DNA of 64,000 bases from Streptomyces sp. 11x1 (GCF_032598905.1 NZ_CP122458.1:9945001-10009000); one strand, 5' to 3'. Counted from the first letter of the stretch, positions 8,371 to 17,987 are shown. The notes: generated from the sequence alone by a model not told the origin. Numbers and translations: made by a program.

Positions 8371-9044
8371 GGCAGACGCCAGTCCACGGGAGCGCCGCCC
8401 TGGCGGACCAGATGGTCGTTGGCACGGCTGAAAGGGCGGGAGCCGAAGAAGCCACGGTCGGCGGACATGGGGGAGGGGTGGGCGGACTCGATGGACGGGA
8501 GGTCGCCGAGGAGCGGGCGGAGGTTACGGGCGTCACGGCCCCAGAGGATCGACACCAGAGGTCGCCCGCGCGCGGCCAGCGCGCGTATCGCCTGCTCGGT
8601 GACCTCCTCCCAGCCCTTGCCCCGATGCGCCGCCGGCTTGCGCGGAGCGGTGGTCAGCGCTCTGTTGAGCAGCAGCACGCCCTGCCGGGTCCAGGGCGTC
8701 AGATCACCGTTGGACGGCTGCGCGTGCCCCAGGTCGGTGGTGAGTTCCCGGTAGATGTTGAGGAGGCTGCCCGGCAGCGGTCGCACGTCCGGCGCGACGG
8801 AGAAGGAGAGCCCCACCGCGTGTCCCGGGGTCGGATAGGGGTCCTGCCCGACGATGAGGACGCGGACGTCGTCGAAGGGCTGTTGGAAGGCCCGCAGGAC
8901 GTTCGGTCCGGCCGGGAGGTAGGTCCGGCCGGCGGCGATCTCCGCGCGCAGGAAGTCGCCCATCCCGGCGATCCTTCCGGCCACCGGTTCCAGGGCCTTC
9001 GCCCAGCCCTCTTCGACGATTTCGTTCAACGGTCGTGGTGCCAC
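8367..9044 (-). CDS. ung: Uracil-DNA glycosylase, family 1
   Basis: 225 aa, the normal length. The water-activating loop GQDPYP is at residues 66-71 (catalytic Asp68) and the minor-groove loop HPSPMSA at 189-195, both diagnostic of family 1 UDG. It removes uracil from DNA to start base-excision repair. It ends in a 4-bp overlap with the downstream GlcNAc-kinase-like gene. Confidence 0.97.
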   Translation of the reverse strand: MAPRPLNEIVEEGWAKALEPVAGRIAGMGDFLRAEIAAGRTYLPAGPNVLRAFQQPFDDVRVLIVGQDPYPTPGHAVGLSFSVAPDVRPLPGSLLNIYRELTTDLGHAQPSNGDLTPWTRQGVLLLNRALTTAPRKPAAHRGKGWEEVTEQAIRALAARGRPLVSILWGRDARNLRPLLGDLPSIESAHPSPMSADRGFFGSRPFSRANDHLVRQGGAPVDWRLP

Positions 9045-9200
9045 GGCGTCACCCTACTGCCGTAACGGCCATGACGATCAACCGGCGGTCGCCGGGCGAT
9101 CGAAGATGACCGTTACGGTGCCGAACGAGACCGTCCGCAGGGCGACTTGACGGACGGCAGGGGCTACTCGTGGACGCCGCCGACACCCCTCCCCTGCCGC

Positions 9201-10286
9201 TCAGCCGACGACCGCCGCGCGCACGCACAGAACGTCCGGCAGATGTGACGCCAACTGCCGCCAGCTGTCGCCGTCGTCGGCCGACGCGTACACCTCACCG
9301 TTGCGGTTGCCGAAGTACACGCCCGCCGGGTCGGCGTCGTCCGTGCACATCGCGTCGCGCAGCACTGTGCCGTAGTGGTCCGCCGTCGGCAGGCCCGCCG
9401 CCAGCGGCTCCCAGCTCTTGCCCGCGTCCGCCGTGCGGAAGACCCGGCAGCGGTGGTCGGCCGGGACACGGTCCGCGTCGGCGTTGATCGGGAAGACGTA
9501 GGCGGTGTCCCCGCGGTGCGGATGGGCCACCGCGGCGAAACCGAACGTGGAGGGCAGACCCGCGCCGATGTCCTCCCAGTGCGCTCCCGCGTCGTCACTG
9601 CGGTACACGCCCCAGTGGTTCTGGAGGTACAGCCGGTCGGGGGTCACCGCGTCCCGGGTCACCTTGTGCACGCACTGGCCGAACTCCGGGTCCGGGTCCG
9701 GCAGGAACACCGCCGAGACACCGGAGTTGGAGGGGGACCAACTGGCCCCGCCGTCCTCGGTGCGGAACACCCCGGCGGCGGAGACGGCCACGGTCAGCGC
9801 GCGCGGATCGCGCCGGTCGGTGAGGATCGTGTGCAGTCCCTCGCCCCCGCCGCCCGGGGCCCACCTGTCGCGCGTCGGGTGCTCCCACAGCGGCCGTACC
9901 AGCTCGAAGGTCTCGCCTCTGTCCTCCGAGCGGTACAACGCGGCCGGTTCCGTGCCCGCGTACACCACGTCCGGTTCGGCCGCCGAGGGGTGCAGCTGCC
10001 AGACCCGCTCCAGCGAGGCGCCGGTGTCCTTGGGGAACTTGACCGCGGGCCGGGTGGGTTCGGTCCAGGTGCGGCCGAGGTCGTCGGAGTGGAAGACGGA
10101 GGGTCCCCAGTGGGCGCTGTCGCCGCCGACCAGCAGCCGCGGGGTCTTGGAGCGGGTGTCGATGGCGACCGCGTAGATCGCCTGCGCGTTGAAGTACGGC
10201 GTCTCGTCGAACTCCCAGGCGGCACCCCGCCGCCGTCCGATGAACAACCCCTTGCGTGTGCCCACGGTGAGCAGTACCTCGGCCAT
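9201..10286 (-). CDS. BNR/sialidase-fold (VPS10-like) repeat protein
   Basis: 361 aa. It opens LLTVGTRKGLFIGRR and contains repeated Asp-box/BNR signatures (SDDLGRTW, SEDRGETF, TEDGGASW, SDDAGAHW, TADAGKSW, SADDGDSW), giving a six- or seven-bladed beta-propeller. No signal peptide, so probably cytoplasmic. Homologues are usually labelled glycosyl hydrolase or exo-sialidase without proof, and the catalytic Arg triad and Tyr/Glu pair of true sialidases are not evident. The ATG at 10286 has GGGAGG about 8 nt upstream. Confidence 0.88.
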   Translation of the reverse strand: MAEVLLTVGTRKGLFIGRRRGAAWEFDETPYFNAQAIYAVAIDTRSKTPRLLVGGDSAHWGPSVFHSDDLGRTWTEPTRPAVKFPKDTGASLERVWQLHPSAAEPDVVYAGTEPAALYRSEDRGETFELVRPLWEHPTRDRWAPGGGGEGLHTILTDRRDPRALTVAVSAAGVFRTEDGGASWSPSNSGVSAVFLPDPDPEFGQCVHKVTRDAVTPDRLYLQNHWGVYRSDDAGAHWEDIGAGLPSTFGFAAVAHPHRGDTAYVFPINADADRVPADHRCRVFRTADAGKSWEPLAAGLPTADHYGTVLRDAMCTDDADPAGVYFGNRNGEVYASADDGDSWRQLASHLPDVLCVRAAVVG

Positions 10287-10523
10287 CCCGGCCACCTCCC
10301 GGACATCGTCGTCCCCAGTCACCGGCCAGTCTGCACCCCGCCACTGACAGTCACCCCTCGAAACGGCTCCGCCGCAGGTCAGCGGGCGCGGGAGGGGCCG
10401 GCCGGGCGGCCGGTGCCGATCGAGGCCGGCGGGGGTGACCCACGTCGCATGAGCGGGCCGGGAGCCGCCGCCGTATGGGAGAGCGGTCCGGCAGTCCTGC
10501 GTGTGCGAGGGAGGGTGCCCCCG

Positions 10524-11105
10524 ATGGTGGCATTCCGTGGTCCGAAGGTGTGGCTGTGGCGATGGCGGCGCAACCCGCTCAGACGGCGCAGCGATCGGCT
10601 GGAGTCCTGGGTCGTGCTGATCGCCTGGGCGCTGACACTGTTCGGCGGGGTGGCCGCGGGCCTCCTGGCCGCCGACTCCGTGGAGTCCGGCCTCGCCCGG
10701 CAGCGCGCCGAGTGGCGCCCGGTCGGCGCGGTCCTCACGGAGGACGCGCCCGAGCCGTCCGGGCAGAGCGGTACGGCCCCGGAGAAGGTGTGGGCGAAGG
10801 TCCGCTGGACCGCGCCGGACGGTTCCGAGCACGAGGGCCAGGCCCGGGTCGACCCCGCCGGCCTGATGGGAGAGCCGGTCACCGTCTGGACGGACGCCGA
10901 GGGGCTGCTGGTCACCAAGCCCGCCAGTGAGTCCCAGGCCCGGTTCCGCGCCGCGCTGGTGGGCGGTTTCGCGGGTCTGTTCGTGGCGTCCGTGCCCTTC
11001 GTGGGCGGCCGGCTGGTGCGCGGCCGGATGGAACGGCGGCGGATGGACCAGTGGGACGTGGAGTGGGAGCGGATCGGTCCGCTCTGGGAGCGCAAGATCT
11101 GGTGA
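10524..11105 (+). CDS. Rv1733c-like membrane protein
   Basis: 193 aa. It starts with an Arg/Trp-rich cytoplasmic stretch (WLWRWRRNPLRRRSDRLESW) followed by a membrane segment at about 31-53, an extracytoplasmic domain, and a second membrane segment at about 135-160 with a basic tail. This two-helix arrangement matches the actinobacterial Rv1733c family of unknown function. The ATG at 10524 has an AGGGAGGG site; an in-frame start at 10449 would add an unlikely extension. Confidence 0.85.
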   Translation: MVAFRGPKVWLWRWRRNPLRRRSDRLESWVVLIAWALTLFGGVAAGLLAADSVESGLARQRAEWRPVGAVLTEDAPEPSGQSGTAPEKVWAKVRWTAPDGSEHEGQARVDPAGLMGEPVTVWTDAEGLLVTKPASESQARFRAALVGGFAGLFVASVPFVGGRLVRGRMERRRMDQWDVEWERIGPLWERKIW

Positions 11106-11159
11106 GCGTGAGCGCGGGCGGGGCGTGGACGTGACGGCGATCGTCCCGCGCGAGGCCGA

Positions 11160-11199
11160 CGGCCGGACGAGGCCCGTGGGGGGGGGCTCCGTCCGGCCG
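11160..11199. terminator. Hairpin between convergent genes
   Basis: CGGCCGGAC (11160-11168) pairs with GTCCGGCCG (11191-11199). The loop contains a run of nine G (11178-11186). It lies between the Rv1733c-like and PL3 pectate lyase genes. Confidence 0.6.
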
Positions 11200-11231
11200 C
11201 CGGGGGACTCACCGGTGGGTGACGAGCGCCG

Positions 11232-12014
11232 TCACCGGTAGGTGATGTCCGAGGTGGAGTACTTGCAGTTGGTGCTGTCGGGGCCGGTGCCGACAGCGGT
11301 GTTGTTGTTGTACTTCTGGCAGGGGATGACCTTGCGGCCGCTGTCGTTGAGGATCGTGATGCCCCGCAGGGTCGCCACGTCGCCCCGGTTGACGTTGATG
11401 CCGACCAGCCGCGCTGTGGAGCCCGTCCCGGTCACCTCGATGTTGCTGAGGTTCACCTTGCGGGTGTACTGCGTCGAACAGTCGCCGCAGGACCGGTACA
11501 GCGTCTTGAACTCGCTGACCGCGAAGTTGGAGATGTTCAGGGTGCCGGGCCCGTTGTGCTGGAAGACCTTGTCGGCCGCCTTCCTGGCGCCGCCGCCGGT
11601 CACCGTGTAGGTGGAGCCGCCGCGAAAGGTCGCCGCGTCCTCGCCGACGTCCTCCCACCAGACGTTCTGCAGGGTGCAGTTGCCCTCGCAGTGGATGCCG
11701 TCGGCGCCGGGCGCGCCGATGATGACGTTCTTGAGCGTCGCGCCGGCCGCGAGCTTGAAGATCGGGTCCTGGCCCTCCTCCTGCCCGTCGCCGGCCAGTG
11801 CGCCGCTGCCGTAGTAGCGGACCATGCCGCCGTCGCGGGTGCCCGACACCGAGATGGTGGAGGAGACCGGCTGACTGCCGTTGGCGGACGGCCAGGTGGC
11901 GGCGTTCGCCGGGGTGGCACCACTAGTCATGATCATGCCAAATGAGAGGCTGAACGCGGCGAACGTGCCGGTCAGTGCGCGCGTGCGGGCACGCGGACGT
12001 GCTGCAGAAGTCAT
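11232..12014 (-). CDS. Secreted pectate lyase, polysaccharide lyase family 3
   Basis: 260 aa. Signal peptide of about 35 residues (RARTRALTGTFAAFSLSFGMIM...ANA|A). The mature protein shows PL3 parallel beta-helix features: KNVIIGAPGADGIHCEGNCTLQNVWWEDVGEDAATFRG, ADKVFQHNGPGTL and a Cys-rich turn SCGDC. It cleaves pectate by beta-elimination outside the cell. It follows the PL1 lyase by 43 bp on the same strand, so the two pectinases probably form an operon. Confidence 0.95.
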   Translation of the reverse strand: MTSAARPRARTRALTGTFAAFSLSFGMIMTSGATPANAATWPSANGSQPVSSTISVSGTRDGGMVRYYGSGALAGDGQEEGQDPIFKLAAGATLKNVIIGAPGADGIHCEGNCTLQNVWWEDVGEDAATFRGGSTYTVTGGGARKAADKVFQHNGPGTLNISNFAVSEFKTLYRSCGDCSTQYTRKVNLSNIEVTGTGSTARLVGINVNRGDVATLRGITILNDSGRKVIPCQKYNNNTAVGTGPDSTNCKYSTSDITYR

Positions 12015-12057
12015 GTCCCGATTCCTTCTGTCCGAGCGGATGGGGGGTGGCGGGTTC

Positions 12058-13035
12058 TCAGAGTTGCCCGGCGCCCGCACCCGAGGTCACCGAGGCGACG
12101 ACGGAGGAGGCGGGCTCGGCGCTGTAGCCGTAGGGCGGGGTGGTGAAGCTCCCCACCCGGGAGATCTCGGTGGCGGCCCCACCGAGGTCGTTGCCGCGCA
12201 GATTCGCGTAGCCGTCCACGTCGCTGCTGCGGTTCGTGGTGACCGCGACTCCCGTGTTGCGGAAGACGTTGTTCTCCGCGAGCATCTGGGCGCCCATGCG
12301 CGAGTGGCAGGCGGTCTCGGCGCCGTTCACGTAGTTGTTGTAGAAGTGCCCGGTGCCGAAGCGCAGGCTCGGGATGCGCGAGTGCACGTTGCTGAAGTGG
12401 TTGTGGTGGTACGTCACCCTCAGGCGGCCGGTGTCCTCGGAGGCGTTGTTGTCGCTGTGCCCGACGAGCGAGCCCTTGAAGTGCTCCCTGAAGGTGTTCC
12501 ACGACACCGTCACGTTGTCGGAACCGTGGTTGATGTCCAGCAGACCGTCGTAGTGGTCCTTGTCGTGATTGCGGTCCGCCGAGAAGGAGTTGTGGTCGAT
12601 CCACACCCTCGTGGACTCCTGGACGGTGACCCCGTCGGCGGGCGCCACCGGCTTGCTGATGTTCAGGTTGCGGACGACGACATTGGTCTCCTCCTTGATG
12701 CGCAGGCCGCCGCCGGTGAACCCGGAGGACGAACCCACGCCCAGCACCGTCGTGTTGGAGCCGATGTCGACCTGGCCGCTGAGCGAGATCAGGCCGTTCA
12801 CCCGGACGACCTTCGCCGCGTTGCCGGTGACGGCGCTCTGGAACGCGGCGAGCGTGGAGACCGTGACCGCGGAGGCGCCGCCGCCGCCGGTGGTCCCGGC
12901 ACCGAAGCCGATGGGCGAGGTCTCCGCCGCGCCCGCCGCCTGCGGCAGGGCGAGCACGGCGGTCGTCGCCAGCGCGGCGGCCGCGGCCACCAGCGCCGAT
13001 CTTTGCGCGTGTGTACGTGGGGGGACGGTACGCAT
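12058..13035 (-). CDS. Secreted pectate lyase, polysaccharide lyase family 1
   Basis: 325 aa. Signal peptide with twin Arg near the start, hydrophobic core LVAAAAALATTAVLALPQAAGAAE. The beta-helix has the PL1 signatures VWIDHNSF, DGLLDINHGSDNVTVSWNTF and the HHNHFSNVHSRIPSLRFG region with the catalytic arginine. The ATG at 13035 follows GAAGGGA at a 9-nt spacing; the alternative at 13077 lies before the site. It is the first gene of a likely pectinase operon with the PL3 gene. Confidence 0.95.
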   Translation of the reverse strand: MRTVPPRTHAQRSALVAAAAALATTAVLALPQAAGAAETSPIGFGAGTTGGGGASAVTVSTLAAFQSAVTGNAAKVVRVNGLISLSGQVDIGSNTTVLGVGSSSGFTGGGLRIKEETNVVVRNLNISKPVAPADGVTVQESTRVWIDHNSFSADRNHDKDHYDGLLDINHGSDNVTVSWNTFREHFKGSLVGHSDNNASEDTGRLRVTYHHNHFSNVHSRIPSLRFGTGHFYNNYVNGAETACHSRMGAQMLAENNVFRNTGVAVTTNRSSDVDGYANLRGNDLGGAATEISRVGSFTTPPYGYSAEPASSVVASVTSGAGAGQL

Positions 13036-13365
13036 GCGGGTGCGTCCCTTCAGGGGAGAGCTGATGGCCATATACATGAATCACGTTCACTGTTCTGATC
13101 AGGACGTACCAATGCTAGGGAGCTGTGCCGCGATTGGTTCACATCACTGAACGGAAAGTAGAGGGCAAGCGCTTTCTGGTCAACGCTTTGCGCAAAAGAC
13201 GTTGGGTCGGCCCAGGTGGGAGGCGGTCACCCGGGCCGGACGGGTGCGGCCGACGGATCCGGGGTCGGCGGGAGCGAATTCTTTCGACGGGTGGGAGCGC
13301 TTCCATGGCCTCCATGTCCATGTCACGATGCCCTTCCCGCCGACCTCACGGGAAGGCACAACGAC
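13036..13365. promoter_or_regulatory. Divergent control region of pectate lyase and esterase genes
   Basis: The 330-bp spacer contains AAGCGCTT (13167-13174), a palindrome of the LacI-family kind, a further AACGCTTTGCGC half-element near 13182-13193, and the CebR-like box at 13292-13305. No gene is seen inside. The layout suggests carbohydrate-dependent control of both directions. Confidence 0.5.
13292..13305. promoter_or_regulatory. CebR-like operator
   Basis: TGGGAGCGCTTCCA differs at one base from the TGGGAGCGCTCCCA palindrome bound by the cellobiose repressor CebR of Streptomyces. It lies 60 bp ahead of the CBM2-containing esterase, which fits induction by cello-oligosaccharides. Confidence 0.65.
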
Positions 13366-14691
13366 GTGACCCCCACCCCCCGCCACCGCACCCGCGGACC
13401 ACGGCGTCCGATGTTCGTCGCGCTGCTGGGAGCGCTGACGGCGCTGCTCGCCGCCACGCTCCTGACCGCCCCCGCGGCCGCCGCCGCGGACATGGGAACC
13501 GAGGCCGCCCCCCGGGCCGCACTCACCGAGATCACCGGCTTCGGCACCAACCCCAGCAACCTGCAGATGTACCTGTACGTGCCGCAGAACGTGACCGCGA
13601 AGCCGGCGATCGTGGTGGCCGTGCACTACTGCACCGGCTCGGGACCGGCGATGTACAACGGCACCGAGTACGCCTCGCTGGCCGACCGCCACGGGTTCAT
13701 CGTCGTGTACCCGTCCGTCACCCGGAGCAGCAAGTGCTTCGACGTGGCCTCCCCGCAGGCGCTGACCCGGGGCGGCGGCAGCGACCCCGTGGGCATCAAG
13801 TCCATGGTCGACTGGACCGTCCGCACCTACGGCGCCGACACCGACCGGATCTTCGCCACCGGTATCTCCTCCGGCGCGATGATGACCAACGTCCTCCTCG
13901 GCGACTACCCCGACGTGTTCGCCGCCGGCGCCGCCTTCGCGGGCGTGCCCTTCGCCTGCTTCGCCACCACCAACGGCTCCGAGTGGAACAGCGACTGCGC
14001 GAACGGCACCGTCGTCCGCACCCCGCAGGCGTGGGGCGACCTCGTCCGCGGTGCCTACCCCGGCTACACCGGGCCCCGGCCGCGTATGCAGGTCTGGCAC
14101 GGCACCACGGACGACGTGCTGCGCTACCCCAACTTCGGCGAGCAGATCAAGCAGTGGACCAATGTGCACGGTGTCGGCCAGACACCGGCCACCACCGACT
14201 CGCCCCAGTCCAACTGGACCCGCACCCGCTACGGCGGCACCGGTGACCGCGCCCCCGTCGAGGCCGTCAGCCTCCAGGGCACCGGCCACAACGTCTACGC
14301 CTGGGGCATGGGCGAGCGCGTGCTCACCTTCTTCGGCCTGGGCGGCTCCGGCCCCGCGCCCCAGCCTCCGGCCGGCCCCTGCAAGGTGACCGTCACCACC
14401 AACGCGTGGAGCAACGGGCTGACCGCCTCGGTGACCGTCACCAACACCGGTACGACGGCGGTCAACGGCTGGAAGCTGGGATTCACCCTGCCCTCCGGAC
14501 AGACCGTCACCAACGGCTGGGGCGCGACGTACAGCCCGGCGAGCGGCGCGGTGACGGCGACGAACGCCACGTACAACGCCGCGATCGCACCCGGAGCGAG
14601 CGTCAGCATCGGCTACCAGGCCACCCACACCGGCAACAGCGCGGCCCCCTCGGCGTACACGCTCAACGGGACGGCGTGCACGACGGGTTGA
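13366..14691 (+). CDS. Secreted PHB-depolymerase-like esterase (CE1 type) with C-terminal CBM2
   Basis: 441 aa. A twin-Arg-containing signal peptide (RRPMFVALLGALTALLAATLLTAPAAAAA) leads into an alpha/beta hydrolase with nucleophile elbow GISSGAMM and the HGTTDDVLRYPN and GTGHNVY segments holding the acid and base. A short Pro-rich linker (PAPQPPAGP) precedes a family 2 cellulose-binding module (CKVTVTTNAWSNGLTASVTVTN... to the end). The likely role is deacetylating or deferuloylating xylan on plant cell walls. GTG at 13366 with GGAAGG ahead; the CebR-like box upstream supports this role. Confidence 0.93.
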   Translation: MTPTPRHRTRGPRRPMFVALLGALTALLAATLLTAPAAAAADMGTEAAPRAALTEITGFGTNPSNLQMYLYVPQNVTAKPAIVVAVHYCTGSGPAMYNGTEYASLADRHGFIVVYPSVTRSSKCFDVASPQALTRGGGSDPVGIKSMVDWTVRTYGADTDRIFATGISSGAMMTNVLLGDYPDVFAAGAAFAGVPFACFATTNGSEWNSDCANGTVVRTPQAWGDLVRGAYPGYTGPRPRMQVWHGTTDDVLRYPNFGEQIKQWTNVHGVGQTPATTDSPQSNWTRTRYGGTGDRAPVEAVSLQGTGHNVYAWGMGERVLTFFGLGGSGPAPQPPAGPCKVTVTTNAWSNGLTASVTVTNTGTTAVNGWKLGFTLPSGQTVTNGWGATYSPASGAVTATNATYNAAIAPGASVSIGYQATHTGNSAAPSAYTLNGTACTTG

Positions 14692-14945
14692 CGCGTGCGG
14701 GCGGGGCGGGTTGACGCGCGCGGGAAGGGCTCGGCTCGGGGCGGCGGCGCACCGGGTGGACCCGCCCGAAGCGCCGTCGGCCGGGGTTCTCCCCGCTCCG
14801 GGCGGACCCCTCACCGCCCCGGGCGCACACCGGCCACGCGTGCGCCCGGACCACGTGTCCGACCTCCCGGCCCCGGTCCGCCCGATTCAACCTGGTCGCC
14901 CGGCCCCTGCCCGCTTCCGCCCCCTTTCTCAGAGAGGCACCGTCC

Positions 14946-16310
14946 TTGCACCCGATCGACAGCCCTCAGCCCGTTCGGCCGACCGGCAGGGCGCCGTTCG
15001 CCGCCGTGCTCGGCGTCTGTGTCCTCGCCCTGGCCCTCATCGTGGCCTCGTCCGCCGTGGTCGCCCTGGTCAGGAGCCCGCACCGAGCCGACGGGACCGG
15101 CGCCGGTGACACGGCGACAAGCGCCCGGCACTGGGTGAACACCTGGTCCGCGATGCCGCAGCTCACCGAGCCGCACAACATGCCGCCCGCGCCGTTCACC
15201 GGGGACCGGGCCGTGCTGGTCGACACCACCCTGCGGCAGACCGTGCGCGTCACCACCGGCGGCGACCGCCTCCGGCTGCGCTTCTCCAATGCCTTCGGCG
15301 GCAGCGCGCTGCCTCTGACCGCCGTACGGGTGGCCCTTCCGCTGGACGGGCGGGCGGGGGTCGGCGCCATCGAACCCGGCACCTCCCGGCCGGTGACGTT
15401 CAGCGGGCGGAGGTCCACGACCGTGCCGGTCGGCGCCCAAGTGGTCTCGGACCCGCTGGACTTCGCGCTGAGGCCCGGCACCAACCTCACCGTGACGGCG
15501 TACCTCGCCGAGGGACAGGCATCCCTCGCCCTCACCTCGCACCCCGGCTCCCGCACCACCTCCTACCTCTTGCACGGCGACCACACCGAGGACGCGGACC
15601 TGTCCGGCGCGACCCCGACCAACCACTGGTACCTGCTCAGCGACGTCGAGGTGCTGTCCCGGCCCGCCACGACCGCCGTCGCCGTCCTCGGCGACTCGCT
15701 CACCGACGGCCGGGGCTCCACCACCAACGGCAACAACCGCTGGCCGGACCAGCTCTTCGACCGGCTGCAGCGGCAGCCCGGCACCCGGCACATCGCCGTG
15801 GTGAACCAGGCGGCGGGCGGCAACCGCGTCCTCAACGACGGGCTCGGGCCGGGCGCCCTCGCCCGCCTGGACCGCGACGTCCTGGCCCACAGCGCGGTCG
15901 GACAGCTCATCGTCTTCGAGGGCGTCAACGACCTGGGCACCGCCGAGGCCACCCCCGCAGCCCAGCAGCGCGTCGCCGCCGACCTCATCGCCGGCTACGA
16001 GCAGATCATCGTCCGCGCCCACGCGCAGGGCATCCGCGTGTACGGCGCCACCCTGCTGCCCTTCGGCGGCAACACCCCCTACGACGACGCCGCCGGGCAC
16101 CGCGAGGCCGCGCGGCAGACCGTCAACGCCTGGATCCGCGGCAGCGGCCGCTTCGACGCCGTCCTCGACTTCGACCGCGCGGTCCGCGACCCCGCCGACC
16201 CGAGCCGCCTCCTGTCCGGCCTGCACGACGGCGACTGGCTGCACCTCAACCCGGAGGGCTACCGGCTCCTGGCCGAGGCGGTCCCGGCCCGGCTGCTCCG
16301 GCGGGGCTGA
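14946..16310 (+). CDS. Membrane-anchored or secreted SGNH/GDSL hydrolase
   Basis: 454 aa. An N-terminal hydrophobic segment (about residues 17-42) acts as signal or anchor. A beta-rich region of about 180 residues precedes the SGNH hydrolase domain, with block I GDSLTDG, block III GVNDLG and block V DWLHLN carrying the Ser, Gly/Asn and Asp/His residues. It likely hydrolyses an ester, perhaps acetyl groups on polysaccharide given the neighbours. The start is TTG at 14946 with AGAGAGG ahead; no better ATG or GTG exists before the hydrophobic segment. Confidence 0.9.
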   Translation: MHPIDSPQPVRPTGRAPFAAVLGVCVLALALIVASSAVVALVRSPHRADGTGAGDTATSARHWVNTWSAMPQLTEPHNMPPAPFTGDRAVLVDTTLRQTVRVTTGGDRLRLRFSNAFGGSALPLTAVRVALPLDGRAGVGAIEPGTSRPVTFSGRRSTTVPVGAQVVSDPLDFALRPGTNLTVTAYLAEGQASLALTSHPGSRTTSYLLHGDHTEDADLSGATPTNHWYLLSDVEVLSRPATTAVAVLGDSLTDGRGSTTNGNNRWPDQLFDRLQRQPGTRHIAVVNQAAGGNRVLNDGLGPGALARLDRDVLAHSAVGQLIVFEGVNDLGTAEATPAAQQRVAADLIAGYEQIIVRAHAQGIRVYGATLLPFGGNTPYDDAAGHREAARQTVNAWIRGSGRFDAVLDFDRAVRDPADPSRLLSGLHDGDWLHLNPEGYRLLAEAVPARLLRRG

Positions 16311-16373
16311 CCGGCACGCGGGACATCCGTACCGGTGGCCCCGGCGTGCACCCGTACGGTGCCCCGGGCCGGC

Positions 16374-17450
16374 CTAGACCGAGCGGTGGTACTGCTCGGG
16401 GACACGCACCTCGCCCCCGAGTTCACGGGCCGCCTGCCGGGCCCAGGAGGGGCTGCGGAGCAGTTCCCGGCCGAGCAGGACCGCGTCGGCCTCGCCGTTG
16501 GCGAGGATCTTCTCGGCCTGCTCGGCCTCCGTGATCAGACCGACCGCGGCGACGGGCAGCGCGCTCTCGTTCCTGACCCGGGCGGCGAAGGGCACCTGGT
16601 AGCCGGGGCCGACGGGGATGCGGACCCCGGGGGCGTTGCCGCCCGAGGAGACGTCCAACAGGTCCACGCCGTGCGCCTTCAGCTCGGCGGCCAGCCGGAC
16701 CGTGTCGTCGGCGGTCCAGCCGCCCTCCTCCAGCCACTCGGTGGCGGAGACCCGGAAGAACAGCGGCTTCTCCGTCGGCCACACGTCCCGTACCGCGTCG
16801 ACGACTTCGAGCGCGAGACGGGTCCGGTTCTCCCACGAGCCGCCGTAGGAGTCGGTGCGCCGGTTGGAGTGCGGGGAGAGGAACTCGTTGATCAGATAGC
16901 CGTGGGCGCCGTGGATCTCGACGACCTCGAACCCGGCGGCCAAAGCCCTGCGGGCCGCCTCCGCGAACTGCCCGACGACGTCACGGATCTGATCGACCGT
17001 CAACTCGTCCGGTACCGGGTGCCGTTCGTCGAAGGCCAGCGCGCTGGGCGCGACCGGCTGCCAGCCGTGCGCGTCCGTGCCGACCGGCGCCCCGCCCCGC
17101 CACGGCTGATCGGTCGAGGCCTTGCGCCCCGCGTGCGCGAGCTGCACGGCCGGCACTGTCCCCTGCCCCTTCAGGAACCCGGTGATCCGGCGGAACGCCT
17201 CGACCTGGGTGTCGTTCCAGAGGCCGAGGTCGTACGGCGAGATGCGGCCCTTGGGGGAGACGGCGGTCGCCTCGACGATGATCAGGCCCGCGCCGCCGGT
17301 GGCGCGCGCCGCGTAGTGCGCGAAGTGCCAGTCGTTCGGGGCGCCCGCCAGGGGGCCCTCGGGCGCGGCCGAGTACTGGCACATCGGGGGCATCCACACC
17401 CGGTTCGGGATGGTCAGCTCACGCAGGCGGTAGGGCTCGAAGAGCGCGCT
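16374..17450 (-). CDS. NADH:flavin oxidoreductase, old yellow enzyme (YqjM-like)
   Basis: 358 aa FMN TIM barrel. It shows the YqjM-class signatures: MPPMCQYSA, the QLAHAGRKAS segment, HGAHGYLINEFLSP with the substrate-binding His pair, and LGRELLRSP. It reduces activated C=C bonds with NAD(P)H in the cytoplasm. The GTG at 17450 has GGAG five bases upstream; an ATG at 17471 is possible but lies before that site. It is divergent from an ArsR-family gene with palindromes between, so it is probably repressed by it. Confidence 0.95.
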   Translation of the reverse strand, partial: SALFEPYRLRELTIPNRVWMPPMCQYSAAPEGPLAGAPNDWHFAHYAARATGGAGLIIVEATAVSPKGRISPYDLGLWNDTQVEAFRRITGFLKGQGTVPAVQLAHAGRKASTDQPWRGGAPVGTDAHGWQPVAPSALAFDERHPVPDELTVDQIRDVVGQFAEAARRALAAGFEVVEIHGAHGYLINEFLSPHSNRRTDSYGGSWENRTRLALEVVDAVRDVWPTEKPLFFRVSATEWLEEGGWTADDTVRLAAELKAHGVDLLDVSSGGNAPGVRIPVGPGYQVPFAARVRNESALPVAAVGLITEAEQAEKILANGEADAVLLGRELLRSPSWARQAARELGGEVRVPEQYHRSV

Positions 17451-17502
17451 CACGGCGACTCCAATCGTCACGGGATGCCGTCACGGAACGGACGGTGTAC
17501 GG

Positions 17503-17563
17503 CTCGTACGATAGTCATCGTAGTACGGTGGATGTCAAACTACGATAGGTCTCGTACAATAGG
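17503..17563. promoter_or_regulatory. Palindromic operators between old yellow enzyme and ArsR genes
   Basis: CTCGTACGATAGTCATCGTAGTACGG-type text at 17503-17528 is an imperfect palindrome (CGTACGAT against ATCGTAGTACG). The related ACTACGATAGGTCTCGTACAAT stands at 17539-17560. Two related AT-richer elements in a 150-bp spacer suggest binding by the ArsR product. Confidence 0.55.
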
Positions 17564-17596
17564 TTCGACCTGAAGGCCCGACGCAGTGGAGCCGCC

Positions 17597-17950
17597 GTGA
17601 CCTCGCCCGCCGTCAGCAGCCGCGACCTCCCGCACCCGGCTCGTGCGGAGATCCGGCTGGAGTCCGTGCTGCACGCGCTCTCCGACCCCATGCGGCTGCG
17701 CATCGTGCGCGAACTCGCCGCCGACAGCGACGAGCTCTCGTGCTCGTACTTCGACCTGCCCGTCACCAAGTCCACGACCACCCACCACTTCCGGGTGCTG
17801 CGCGAGAGCGGGGTGATCCGGCAGGTCTACCGGGGCACGGCCAAGATGAACGGTCTGCGCCGGGACGACCTCGACGGCCTCTTTCCGGGGCTCCTCGACA
17901 CCCTCGTCGACGCCGCCGCCCGGGAGGCCGCCCGCCTCGCGGCCGACTGA
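17597..17950 (+). CDS. ArsR/HxlR-type winged-helix transcriptional regulator
   Basis: 117 aa. The ArsR-type wing-helix core is ALSDPMRLRIVRELA, LPVTKSTTTHHFRVLRESGVIRQVYRGTAKMN. No metal-binding Cys pair (ELCVC) is present; the single Cys is in ELSCSYFDLPV, so it is more likely a redox or small-molecule sensor. GTG start at 17597. Divergent from the flavin oxidoreductase it probably represses. Confidence 0.93.
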   Translation: MTSPAVSSRDLPHPARAEIRLESVLHALSDPMRLRIVRELAADSDELSCSYFDLPVTKSTTTHHFRVLRESGVIRQVYRGTAKMNGLRRDDLDGLFPGLLDTLVDAAAREAARLAAD

Positions 17951-17987
17951 ACCCACGACGAACGCCGACCGAACCCGCCCCCGCCCC

